Below, one piece after another: positions 16,338 through 23,724 of a DNA stretch of 37,456 nt (the stretch's first letter is position 1; the number at the start of each line of letters is the position of its first letter). A program made the translations under genes and the position numbers. The notes beneath the pieces were generated by a model, which was not told the DNA's origin, searched no databases, and worked only from the letters and a program-made list of their open reading frames with translations. The stretch comes from Defluviitaleaceae bacterium (GTDB lineage Bacteria > Bacillota > Clostridia > Lachnospirales > WRAX01). The stretch is from positions 1 through 37,456 of the forward strand of contig WRBK01000005.1 of assembly GCA_009784575.1 (NCBI GenBank). The letters run 5' to 3'.

Positions 16338-17687
16338 ATGAATAAGTTTGCACTGCCTACCAATATCAGGCAAATAGGTAATACAGAGGGGTCGCCCATG
16401 AAAATCTATATGGAAGACTATGTATGCTCCTATCTAAAGCAATATGCCGAAAGCGGTGGTCATACGGAGAAAATAGCCTTTCTTGTGGGCAAGTATATGA
16501 TAATTGATGCTGTGCCATATGTTTTTGTGCAGGGTGTAATACAGGGCAAGCATAGCGAATATACTGACAATATGGAGTGCTTTACTGATGCATCCTATGA
16601 CCATGCAGAGGACGAGCTAGCCAGATATTTTTCTGGATGTGAGATTTTGGGCTGGATGCAGTCTCAGCCTGGATATGGCGTGCATTTAAATCCATCTTAT
16701 GCCGATTATCACATGAATAATTTCACCCGTCCATATCAGGTGCTTTTTGTGATGGACCCAATAGAAAAGCTGAATGTGTTTTATATGTGGAATCCCGAAA
16801 TGTCGGGCGTGCAGGAGTGCGGTGGGTATTTTGTATACTATGACCAAAACAAGGGTATGCAAGAATATATGAACAACAACCGCATTAGCCGTGCGAGGGT
16901 TAGCGAAAAAGCAAAACAAACAGATGATATGCCGTCTACAAGGCTAAAGATTTTTGAAGATAGCACGCCTAAAACGAGAGCAAGAAAAAATGAGGATGAA
17001 AAACAGACAAGCCGCGCGCCAAGCCGCAGAAGTTCATCTATGTCTAGCCTAAAGACAACAGAAAGAGAAGACAAAAGCATGGAGGATGTGCGCAAAATGT
17101 CTAATCTTCTTATAGGGCTATGTGCGGTGCTGTTTATTACGACATTTATTATGGGTGCTGGGCTTTTGCAAAGCGATGGACGCATAAGCGCGCTGGAAAA
17201 CGCTATTGTGACAATAGATGGCAATCATATCATCATAGCTGACCAGCTACGCCAGATTTCTAGTATGCCTGTTTTTGTGGAGCAAGACCATATAACCCGC
17301 TATACAAGCGGCAATGTGGCGGATGGCACACAAAATTATGCCCCGCCCGCGCAACCTATCGTCACACCATATCCCGCGATAACACCGCCGCCAACACCAT
17401 CGCCAGAGCCAGTGGCAACGCCAACACCGCAACCAACGCAAACACCAGAAGCTACCCCCACACCAACGGCAACGCCGGACCCAACCTTGCCACCAATAGA
17501 CCAAGTAACACCTGCCTTTGCTAATATCCCAGAAACCTACACAATACAGGCGGGGGATACATTGTTTGCTGTAGCGCAAATGTTCTTTGGCGATATTGGC
17601 ATGGTGGCGCGCATCATGGAGGTAAATAATATAGAAGACCCCAACCATATCATCATTGGGCAGGTATTAATTTTGCCTGAATATTGA
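16338..17687 (+). CDS. Single-pass membrane protein with degenerate MPN/JAMM domain and extracellular LysM domain
   Basis: 449 aa. Residues about 22-170 resemble an MPN/JAB1 domain: GWMQSQPGYGVHLNPSYADYH aligns by eye with the JAMM core GWxHSHPGxG...D, but both zinc-binding histidines are Gln (QSQ), so it is probably not a protease. Next come a basic Ser/Lys-rich stretch, a membrane helix (about 256-277), a Pro/Thr-rich spacer (about 330-385) and a C-terminal LysM domain (YTIQAGDTLFAVAQMFF to LILPEY). A cytoplasmic sensor or scaffold tied to peptidoglycan is inferred. ATG 16338 follows AGGAGG by 9 bases. It is a single-gene unit, divergent from proS. Confidence 0.8.
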   Translation: MNKFALPTNIRQIGNTEGSPMKIYMEDYVCSYLKQYAESGGHTEKIAFLVGKYMIIDAVPYVFVQGVIQGKHSEYTDNMECFTDASYDHAEDELARYFSGCEILGWMQSQPGYGVHLNPSYADYHMNNFTRPYQVLFVMDPIEKLNVFYMWNPEMSGVQECGGYFVYYDQNKGMQEYMNNNRISRARVSEKAKQTDDMPSTRLKIFEDSTPKTRARKNEDEKQTSRAPSRRSSSMSSLKTTEREDKSMEDVRKMSNLLIGLCAVLFITTFIMGAGLLQSDGRISALENAIVTIDGNHIIIADQLRQISSMPVFVEQDHITRYTSGNVADGTQNYAPPAQPIVTPYPAITPPPTPSPEPVATPTPQPTQTPEATPTPTATPDPTLPPIDQVTPAFANIPETYTIQAGDTLFAVAQMFFGDIGMVARIMEVNNIEDPNHIIIGQVLILPEY

Positions 17688-17701
17688 TTTTGGATATATA
17701 A

Positions 17702-17736
17702 AAACAGCCCGCGGGTTTGCACCCCAAGGGCTGTTT
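17702..17736. terminator. Terminator between convergent genes
   Basis: AAACAGCCC (17702-17710) pairs with GGGCTGTTT (17728-17736), with an inner GGG/CCC pair, followed by T-rich sequence on the plus strand. It lies between the LysM gene and the convergent PepSY gene. Confidence 0.8.
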
Positions 17737-17767
17737 GATTTTGTTTGTACTATAGTTACAAAAAAGT

Positions 17768-18073
17768 CTAATCCAAAATATCTCTCTCATGACTAATAAT
17801 TCGCCCAGTGTTTGCGTCTATATAGATTTCGTGGATAACGCCATCACCGAGAACCTCTGCTTCCCACACCCACCTCCATATTTGCCACTCTAATTCTAGG
17901 CTGGTTAGCAACCAGCCGCCAGTGACCTCAATAGCAATTTGTTCGGCTTGAGCGGAGGTGATATCTGTTGATGCAAATCGTGAAAAGGCAATACCTGCCA
18001 GAACAAGTACAGTGATGGCAGCAATTGTTATGAGAAACATCTTTTTCATGGGCATTCTTTTTGTTTGTGACAT
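17768..18073 (-). CDS. Small membrane-anchored PepSY-like protein
   Basis: 101 aa: a short basic N-terminus, one hydrophobic helix (FLITIAAITVLVLAGIAF, about 13-30), then an extracytoplasmic PepSY-type module ending in HEIYIDANTGRII, the hallmark of the fold. PepSY modules occur in protease propeptides and small membrane proteins and are thought to bind or inhibit proteases. ATG 18073 follows AGGGGA. It lies 11 bases after the gene at 18085, certainly one operon. Confidence 0.8.
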   Translation of the reverse strand: MSQTKRMPMKKMFLITIAAITVLVLAGIAFSRFASTDITSAQAEQIAIEVTGGWLLTSLELEWQIWRWVWEAEVLGDGVIHEIYIDANTGRIISHERDILD

Positions 18074-18084
18074 ATTACATTCCC

Positions 18085-18750
18085 CTAATTGTCAATCTCG
18101 AATTTTACAATCGTGCCTATATCTATATTGATGTAATACTCAACAATGGTTCTGCTACCATCTATTCTAAACTCTAGCTCCCAAACCCATTGACCTCTCT
18201 CCCAATCCATTCCAGAGTCTGAATGGAATGTGGCAGAAATATTACGGCTCGCTAGGTCGTTATATGCTATGTCTATGGCGTTTTGCAGAGATATAGCAGG
18301 ATTGGTGGGTCTTGAACTTTGACTGCTTGGGCTAGAACTAGGGCTTGATGTGGGTGATGAAGTAGAACTAGGGCTTGATGTGGGCGACGACGTTGGGCTT
18401 GGCGAGGGAAATGGACTAGCTGTTGGACTTGGTGATGGAGAAGGCTGCGGCTGTATAACATTTGTCCCGTTGCCTGTAGTAAGTACAACTGTGTTTGTTG
18501 CATTGTCAAAATCCACGTTAAAACCCGCTATGTCCGCCATAGCGCGTACAGGCAGGAATGTGCGACCGTCTATAATAAATGGGCGCATATCTTGGTCAAA
18601 ATGAACCACTTCGCCATCCACAATTACATTGACACCGAAAACAACTTCACGCATTACAGGGTTCGCTATGAGTGCTGCCCCAGAAATCAAGAGCGTAGCC
18701 ACAACACCCGCAACAAAGGCTGTTATAATCTTAATTCGTTCTTTTTTCAT
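18085..18750 (-). CDS. Membrane protein with copper-amine-oxidase N-like domain, Ser/Pro linker and PepSY-like domain
   Basis: 221 aa. An N-terminal signal or anchor helix (about 8-28) is followed by a copper-amine-oxidase N-terminal-like module (IDGRTFLPVRAMADIAGF, then VVLTTGN), common in clostridial surface proteins and not itself an oxidase. A low-complexity Ser/Pro/Thr spacer (about 100-150) leads to a PepSY-like C-terminal module (ISLQNAIDIAYNDL, WVWELEFRIDG, INIDIGTIVKFEI). The spacer fits a chain crossing the cell wall. It shares an operon with the smaller PepSY protein. Its promoter is back-to-back with that of lgt. Confidence 0.82.
   Translation of the reverse strand: MKKERIKIITAFVAGVVATLLISGAALIANPVMREVVFGVNVIVDGEVVHFDQDMRPFIIDGRTFLPVRAMADIAGFNVDFDNATNTVVLTTGNGTNVIQPQPSPSPSPTASPFPSPSPTSSPTSSPSSTSSPTSSPSSSPSSQSSRPTNPAISLQNAIDIAYNDLASRNISATFHSDSGMDWERGQWVWELEFRIDGSRTIVEYYINIDIGTIVKFEIDN
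18333..18392. repeat. Two 30-bp direct repeats in the Ser/Pro linker
   Basis: A 30-base unit beginning tagaactagggcttgatgtg occurs at 18333-18362 and 18363-18392, with a few differences at its 3' end. It codes for part of the Ser/Pro/Thr spacer and, as a multiple of three, can expand or shrink in frame. Confidence 0.85.
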
Positions 18751-18788
18751 ATAAGAAACCCCCCCATGTCATGGAATATATTTCGTTA

Positions 18789-18817
18789 ATTGTACCATAA
18801 TAATCCTTAGTCGTCAA
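18789..18817 (-). promoter_or_regulatory. Promoter of the PepSY operon
   Basis: Read on the minus strand: TTGACG (18817-18812), 17-bp spacer, TACAAT (18794-18789) with the TGG extension. Only 7 bases separate its -35 from that of the divergent lgt promoter. Confidence 0.78.
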
Positions 18818-18824
18818 CTATGAT

Positions 18825-18852
18825 TTGACATTGCCGTAATTTATGTTATAAT
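18825..18852 (+). promoter_or_regulatory. Promoter of lgt
   Basis: TTGACA (18825-18830), 16-bp spacer, TATAAT (18847-18852) with the TGT extension. The transcript would begin about 30 bases before the lgt ATG. Confidence 0.85.
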
Positions 18853-18890
18853 TGGTTGATATAATAATATAAAGACGGAGGATAGAAGTT

Positions 18891-19769
18891 ATGCCAGATA
18901 TTGTTTTCCCTAACTTGGGCTTGACCCTCGAAAATATAAACACAGTGGCCTTTTCGGTATTTGGTATCGAAATTTATTGGTATGCCATATGTGTGGTGTT
19001 GGGCATTATTGCAGGTGTGTATTTTGGTGCAGTTTTTGCACCCAAGCGCACAGGGCAAGACCCTAATGTTTATATGGACTTTGCGTTATTTGTTGTGCCA
19101 GCGTGCATTATAGGTGCGCGTCTATTTTATGTTATTTTCGCATGGGATGCTACATGGACTTTTGCTCGTATTTTTGACATTCGCCAAGGTGGGCTTGCTA
19201 TATATGGTGTTGTTATTGCCGCTATCATTACTGCGCTTATCTTTTGCAAGGTCAAAAAGATTAATTTCTTTCATTTTGCGGATACGGGCATAGTTGGTTT
19301 GATAATAGGTCATGCTATAGGGCGCATAGGCAATTTCATAAATCGTGAGGCGTTTGGCGGCTATTATACTGGTTTTTTTGCTATGGAAATACGCCTAGAC
19401 CAAGTGCATAATTTGAACACAGTAACTGAGGAAATGCGCGACAATTTTGTTATGCGCGGCGGCATAGAATATATTTCTGTGCATCCTACATTTTTATATG
19501 AGGCAATAACGCTTGTTGTGCTATTCATTGCACTTAATCTCTATCGCAAGCACAAAAAGTTTAATGGCGAGATTTTGGCATACTATTTCCTTGTGTATGG
19601 TGTGGTGCGGTTCTTCATAGAGGGTTTACGTACAGACCAATTATTGCTATCTGGCACAAATCTTTCTGTATCCATGATAATGTCTGCCGTTATTGCTGTT
19701 TTGGGGCTTATCATGCTTGCTCATGGCTATGCAAAGCATTTTACAAAGCCTAAATCTGCTAAGGCTTAG
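18891..19769 (+). CDS. lgt: Prolipoprotein diacylglyceryl transferase
   Basis: 292-aa multipass membrane enzyme that transfers diacylglycerol from phosphatidylglycerol to the lipobox cysteine of prolipoproteins. The Lgt signature HAIGRIGNFINREAFGG is intact; YWYAICVVLGI, RQGGLAIYG and the C-terminal VYGVVRFFIEGLRTDQL are also typical. Seven or so hydrophobic segments are present. ATG 18891 follows GGAGGA. One substrate in this window is the binding protein at 23725, which has a lipobox. Confidence 0.97.
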   Translation: MPDIVFPNLGLTLENINTVAFSVFGIEIYWYAICVVLGIIAGVYFGAVFAPKRTGQDPNVYMDFALFVVPACIIGARLFYVIFAWDATWTFARIFDIRQGGLAIYGVVIAAIITALIFCKVKKINFFHFADTGIVGLIIGHAIGRIGNFINREAFGGYYTGFFAMEIRLDQVHNLNTVTEEMRDNFVMRGGIEYISVHPTFLYEAITLVVLFIALNLYRKHKKFNGEILAYYFLVYGVVRFFIEGLRTDQLLLSGTNLSVSMIMSAVIAVLGLIMLAHGYAKHFTKPKSAKA

Positions 19770-19836
19770 TTTGAATAAAAAGCCGCCTTTATGTGAACAC
19801 TTTAACTAAGCATTATATAGTATAGGAGTGATTCAC

Positions 19837-19989
19837 ATGGGAAGATTTACAAGCGGGCTTATTGCGGGTGGAGTTATGGGGGCTATAGGACTTGCTGTGG
19901 CTATGAGCGATAAGCGTACGCGCAAAAGAATGTTAAAAGACGGCAAAAAGGCTATGAATAAGGCAAATAGCTTTATTCACCACATTTAG
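19837..19989 (+). CDS. Small glycine-rich membrane protein (YtxH-like, 50 aa)
   Basis: A 50-codon gene starting at ATG 19837 with GGAGTG upstream. The N-terminal half is a glycine-rich hydrophobic helix (GLIAGGVMGAIGLAVAM), the second half is basic (DKRTRKRMLKDGKKAMNKA). This resembles the small YtxH/glycine-zipper proteins of Firmicutes, whose function is unknown. It lies 67 bases after lgt and 14 bases before the next small gene. Confidence 0.7.
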   Translation: MGRFTSGLIAGGVMGAIGLAVAMSDKRTRKRMLKDGKKAMNKANSFIHHI

Positions 19990-20003
19990 CGGAGGACTAT
20001 GGT

Positions 20004-20120
20004 ATGTCAAAAAAAGGTAAAGCAGTAGCTAATGACAATATTAATAACCCAGTAAATAATGATGCAGGTGACACAGCAAGCGCATCTAAAGGCAAGAAAC
20101 CTAAGAAAACGTATAATTAA
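20004..20120 (+). CDS. Small hydrophilic protein of unknown function (38 aa)
   Basis: A 38-codon frame begins at ATG 20004 with GGAGG 8 bases upstream. The product is rich in Lys, Asn and Ala (MSKKGKAVANDN to GKKPKKTYN) with no hydrophobic segment, probably disordered. It follows the YtxH-like gene by 14 bases in an apparent two-gene unit and is followed by a hairpin. Coding is supported by start signal and context only. Confidence 0.5.
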   Translation: MSKKGKAVANDNINNPVNNDAGDTASASKGKKPKKTYN

Positions 20121-20128
20121 TTGTATGC

Positions 20129-20171
20129 GGGCGATTGCAGGGAAGAGATTTGATTTAACCTGTAGTCGCCC
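20129..20171 (+). terminator. Terminator or attenuator hairpin before the ABC ATPase gene
   Basis: GGGCGATTGCAGG (20129-20141) pairs with CCTGTAGTCGCCC (20159-20171) over 13 positions including two G-U pairs, with a 17-base loop. It is followed by TGCTTTTAT, a weak T tract. It lies between the 38-aa gene and the ATPase gene. Confidence 0.5.
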
Positions 20172-20199
20172 TGCTTTTATACATATGAAGGAGAGTCAA

Positions 20200-20952
20200 A
20201 TGCTAAAACTATTAAATATTCACGCGGGCTATGACGGCATGGATGCGCTACATAACATAAGCTTCGAGCTACCAAGAGGAAAGAATCTGGCTATAGTAGG
20301 CCCAAATGGCTGTGGGAAATCCACTCTGCTAAAAGTGATTAGTGGACTTATGCCCCATCGAGGTGAAGTATATATTGATGACGAAAACACAGCCGATATG
20401 AAGCCGCGAAATCGTGCGGTAAAAGTGGCTTTGCTTGGGCAGGTTTCGCCTGTGTATTTTGCGTATAGCGTATATGATACTGTGATGATGGGGCGATATT
20501 CCCATATGCAAGGCATGTTTGGCACACCATCAAAAATAGACAAAGAAATAGCAGAAAACTGCATAGCCACAGTTGGTATGTGGGGTGAGCGTGAAAAAAG
20601 TATAAATGCCCTAAGTGGCGGGCAATTGCAAAGAGTCTTTTTGGCGCGTACATTGGCACAAGACCCGCAAATTGTACTATTAGACGAGCCAACAAACCAT
20701 CTTGACCTAAAGTTTCAACTTGAGCTTATAGACTATCTAAAAGACTGGGCAAGCAAACAAAACCGTAGCATCATAGGTGTTTTGCATGATATAAACCTAG
20801 CTATGCGCCTTTGCGATAATATTATGCTGATGAAAGCGGGCAAGGTAGTAGCTATGGGCAATATTACAGCAGATGCGCTAGAGGTCGTCTATGATATGGA
20901 TGTGGCGGGGGTAATGAGAGAAACCTATGAGACTTGGCAGACATTAGTTTAG
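20200..20952 (+). CDS. ABC transporter ATP-binding protein, iron/siderophore/B12 (FecE/FepC) type
   Basis: 250-aa ABC ATPase. Walker A VGPNGCGKST (about 33-42), signature ALSGGQLQRVFLARTLA, Walker B IVLLDEPTNHLDL and a switch His (VLHDINLAM) are all intact. VYDTVMMGRYSH after the Q-loop is typical of the FecCD-associated subfamily importing siderophores, haem or cobalamin. The start at ATG 20200 has AAGGAG 6 bases upstream; the open frame reaches back to 20059 through the previous gene. No permease or binding protein is adjacent, so it must pair with components elsewhere. Confidence 0.9.
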   Translation: MLKLLNIHAGYDGMDALHNISFELPRGKNLAIVGPNGCGKSTLLKVISGLMPHRGEVYIDDENTADMKPRNRAVKVALLGQVSPVYFAYSVYDTVMMGRYSHMQGMFGTPSKIDKEIAENCIATVGMWGEREKSINALSGGQLQRVFLARTLAQDPQIVLLDEPTNHLDLKFQLELIDYLKDWASKQNRSIIGVLHDINLAMRLCDNIMLMKAGKVVAMGNITADALEVVYDMDVAGVMRETYETWQTLV

Positions 20953-20972
20953 GGTGTCAATCACAAAAACAA

Positions 20973-20997
20973 GGGGGCATCACTTAGATGCTCCCCC
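20973..20997. terminator. Bidirectional terminator overlapping a stop codon
   Basis: GGGGGCATC pairs with GATGC-T-CCCC (one bulged T), with a 5-base loop and ATTTTA on the plus side. It lies after the ABC ATPase and covers the last codons of the convergent FabH-like gene (stop at 20984). Confidence 0.8.
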
Positions 20998-22018
20998 ATT
21001 TTATCACATTTGCCGCCCAAGTGTAGCCTATTCCTGCGGCTAGCATTACTATATTATCGCCATCTTTTACCCTGCCATCTTTTCGGGCAAGGTCTAGGGA
21101 CAGAATTTGGTCTAGCTGCCCCAAGTGTCCATAGTTTTCTAAATATATGCTTTGATGCGGTTCAAGACCGTTTGCCGCAACGAAAGCCTCATGTGCCGAG
21201 CGTTTGAAATGCAGCATGGCAAGGTAATCAATTTTTTTTGGAATTTGCGATTTTTCAAATGCCTTGTCTATGCACTGCATCCAATTTTCCATGGATACCT
21301 CTTTGAGTCTTTCTTTCATGATGTCGGGTTGCATGACTTTTAGCATGAAGTGTTGTTCTATATTATCATTTGTGACGGGTACGGCTGTGCCGCCAACCTC
21401 TACACCAGCCGCACGGACCAGGGAGCCATCGGAGATTATGTGACTGCCTAGCACAAGGTTTTTGCCCAGATTTTTGCGCAGTATCATGGCGGCACCGCCA
21501 GCGGCTAGGTCGTATACAAAGGAAAGCTCCTTGTCCTTGTAATTCACAAGGTCGCAATTGCGGTAGCCGCCCGCTATTAGCACTGTACCTACACCCTCAT
21601 CTGCCATCAGGATATCTTTTGCTATTTTTATAGCCGCAACACAGGTGCAACATCTGTTTTGTACATCAATACCCCAAGCATTTGTGGCATTTATCTCGTT
21701 AATGATGTAGTTTGCGGATGTTGTTAATGGATATTCTTTCCATTCCTCGGTAATACATAGCACAACATCTATTTCGTCCGCAGATATTCCTGCATCTTTT
21801 ATCGCTGCTTCTGCCGCATATACACCCATTTGTTGCGCGCCGTCGCCGTCGGCTGGCATGGTTTTTTGTACTATGCCTAGCTTTTCAATGACGGCTTCTT
21901 CGCTCCATACGCCTTTGGTTTTTTCGGATATTTCTTTTGCAGTCATTACATTTTTTGGCAGATAAACGCCAAGACCCATTACGCCAGCATGATTTTGTTT
22001 CATAAAATCCGCGCCCAT
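20984..22018 (-). CDS. Beta-ketoacyl synthase III (FabH)-like condensing enzyme
   Basis: 344 aa, thiolase fold, about FabH length. The segment DVQNRCCTC puts the catalytic Cys near residue 123, and DYLAMLHF puts His at about 270. Where FabH has YGNTSAAS the sequence reads YGHLGQLD, so the active-site Asn appears to be His (298). It may therefore accept other substrates than fatty-acid FabH. Three starts are possible: GTG 22021 (GTGA overlap with the reductase stop), ATG 22018 (used here) and ATG 22003. It ends a cluster with a reductase and a hydrolase; no fatty-acid genes are nearby. Confidence 0.82.
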   Translation of the reverse strand: MGADFMKQNHAGVMGLGVYLPKNVMTAKEISEKTKGVWSEEAVIEKLGIVQKTMPADGDGAQQMGVYAAEAAIKDAGISADEIDVVLCITEEWKEYPLTTSANYIINEINATNAWGIDVQNRCCTCVAAIKIAKDILMADEGVGTVLIAGGYRNCDLVNYKDKELSFVYDLAAGGAAMILRKNLGKNLVLGSHIISDGSLVRAAGVEVGGTAVPVTNDNIEQHFMLKVMQPDIMKERLKEVSMENWMQCIDKAFEKSQIPKKIDYLAMLHFKRSAHEAFVAANGLEPHQSIYLENYGHLGQLDQILSLDLARKDGRVKDGDNIVMLAAGIGYTWAANVIKWGSI

Positions 22019-22740
22019 CACAGTCTCATACCGCCATTAACGCTTAGGTTGTGACCTGTTACATATGAGGCATCATCGCTAGCAAGGAATAATATGGCAT
22101 TGGCTATTTCTTCTGGCTGACCCAATCTGCCGAGCATTGTTTGCGCAGAAAATTTGTCTAAAAGCTCTTGTGGCACGGTTTTTAGGATGTCTGTCATTGT
22201 ATAGCCAGGCGAAATGGAATTAACGCGAACTGGCGCACCTTTTCTAGCAAATTCTTTTGCCCATGTTTTGGTTAGCCCAAATACAGCGGATTTTGTGGCG
22301 GCATAGTTTGCCTGACCAATATTGCCAAATTCGCCGACAACAGAAGAGATATTGACAATAGAGCCGCCGTTTTCTTGCTTTTCCATAGCTGGTCCAATGT
22401 GGCGTGTCATATTAAACAAGCCTTTGAGGTTAACATCAATGACCACATCCCATTGCTCGTCCGTCATTTTTGCCGTCATGGCATCTTTGGTTATACCTGC
22501 GTTATTTACCAATATATCTATGCGTCCGTATTTTTCTATGACATTCGCAAAGCAAGCCGCACATGCCGTAGCATCTGCTACATTAAGCACATAGCCATGT
22601 ATGTTGTCATGCTCATATGGTAGCTCATTCATGTCGCAAGCTATCACGGTTGCGCCTTGGTTGGCAAAAAGCTCTGCTGTACATCTGCCAATGCCTGCCG
22701 CCGCACCTGTTACTATAGCAATTTTATTTTGTAGTCTCAT
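22018..22740 (-). CDS. Short-chain dehydrogenase/reductase, FabG-like
   Basis: 240-aa NAD(P)-dependent oxidoreductase. It shows the cofactor motif TGAAAGIG, NNAG, the Ser of INISSVVG, the catalytic YAATK and the C-terminal VTGHNLSVNGGM of classical SDRs, closest in layout to 3-oxoacyl-ACP reductases and acetoacetyl-CoA reductases. ATG 22740 is preferred because AGGAGG is 10 bases upstream, whereas the TTG at 22749 lies directly on it. It is translationally coupled to the condensing enzyme. The likely substrate is a 3-oxoacyl thioester (inferred from the pairing). Confidence 0.9.
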   Translation of the reverse strand: MRLQNKIAIVTGAAAGIGRCTAELFANQGATVIACDMNELPYEHDNIHGYVLNVADATACAACFANVIEKYGRIDILVNNAGITKDAMTAKMTDEQWDVVIDVNLKGLFNMTRHIGPAMEKQENGGSIVNISSVVGEFGNIGQANYAATKSAVFGLTKTWAKEFARKGAPVRVNSISPGYTMTDILKTVPQELLDKFSAQTMLGRLGQPEEIANAILFLASDDASYVTGHNLSVNGGMRL

Positions 22741-22766
22741 TATTTTCAACCTCCTCTAGTATTGCC

Positions 22767-23573
22767 TTAAAGTATCACAGAATCGCTGTTTACAAAGCCA
22801 GTTAGCAAGGATGCAAAAATATCTGGCTGCTCATACATAGCGGCATGACCACAGCCTTCCATTATCACAAGGCTAGAGCCAGCTATGCGTTCATGTATGT
22901 ATTTTTGCTCGCTTATGGGCGTGAGGTAATCCGCATTGCCGCCAACAAGCAGCGTCTTAGCTTTGATTTCACTTAATCTTTCGCGTACATCATGGGTTGC
23001 AGAGCTTTGAGACAGCCTTTCCATAGCACCCAAAAACTCTGGGTTATTAAATACGTTTTTCATCAAAAAATCTTTGCGCCTATCTAGCCAATCCTGATTA
23101 TTATTATAAAAATCCATGGAGTATATCGTTGGTATGGCGGTGTAGTAATAAGCCTCTGGCGAGGTGCGAGCCAGTTGCCAGCTTTTTCCTACAGCCAAAA
23201 TCCAAGGCGAAGAATATGGTATACAATTGTAAAGCACCATTTTATCTACATATTGCGGATACATTAGCGCAAAATTCATAGCAACAGATGCGCCGTAAGA
23301 AATGCCGATAAAATGGGCCTTTTCAATCCTAAGTGCATCTAGCGCACATTTTACGACATCCGCCTGTATAGCAATATCATAGCCTTTGTCCATTTTACTA
23401 GATTGTCCTTGGTCTAAAAAGTCAAGCAAAATAAGCTTGTTATGCTTGGAAAGTGTTACAATGAATGGCTTCCAGCTTGCAGTTGACATCATTATGCCGT
23501 TAAGAATAACAATGGGTGCGCCTTCGCCGTGACATTCTACATAGATTTGCTTGTTTTTAAATGGAATTAGCAT
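22767..23573 (-). CDS. Alpha/beta-hydrolase
   Basis: 268 aa with the full triad in order: nucleophile elbow GISYGAS (Ser at about 92), Asp in VGGNADYLTP and His in EGCGHAAMYEQP. GVDE-type oxyanion residues follow the first strand (NGIMMSTASW). No signal peptide, so it is cytoplasmic. The substrate cannot be deduced; lactonase, thioesterase or ester hydrolase are all possible. ATG 23573 follows GAGGTG. It precedes the reductase by 26 bases, so the three genes form one unit. Confidence 0.88.
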   Translation of the reverse strand: MLIPFKNKQIYVECHGEGAPIVILNGIMMSTASWKPFIVTLSKHNKLILLDFLDQGQSSKMDKGYDIAIQADVVKCALDALRIEKAHFIGISYGASVAMNFALMYPQYVDKMVLYNCIPYSSPWILAVGKSWQLARTSPEAYYYTAIPTIYSMDFYNNNQDWLDRRKDFLMKNVFNNPEFLGAMERLSQSSATHDVRERLSEIKAKTLLVGGNADYLTPISEQKYIHERIAGSSLVIMEGCGHAAMYEQPDIFASLLTGFVNSDSVIL

Positions 23574-23604
23574 AGTATCACCTCTTATTAAAAAACCCGC
23601 AAAC

Positions 23605-23676
23605 CGTCATTGCGAGCTTGCGAAGCAACCCATGGATTGCCACGTCGGGAGCCAAAGCACCCTCCTCGCAATGACG
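23605..23676. repeat. 72-bp inverted-repeat element, MITE-like
   Basis: Terminal inverted repeats CGTCATTGCGAG (23605-23616) and CTCGCAATGACG (23665-23676) are perfect, 12 bp each, enclosing a GC-rich core with GATTGCCACGTCGG. Repeats with the CGTCATTGCGAG ends and the AGCAA...GATTGCCACG core are widely dispersed in many bacterial genomes. Only one copy is in this window. It lies in the gap between the hydrolase and the binding-protein gene and may also act as a terminator hairpin. Confidence 0.8.
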
Positions 23677-23724
23677 TTGCGGCGGGCTAGCGCCACTTTT
23701 ACTACAAGTAGCTATAATGGAAAG

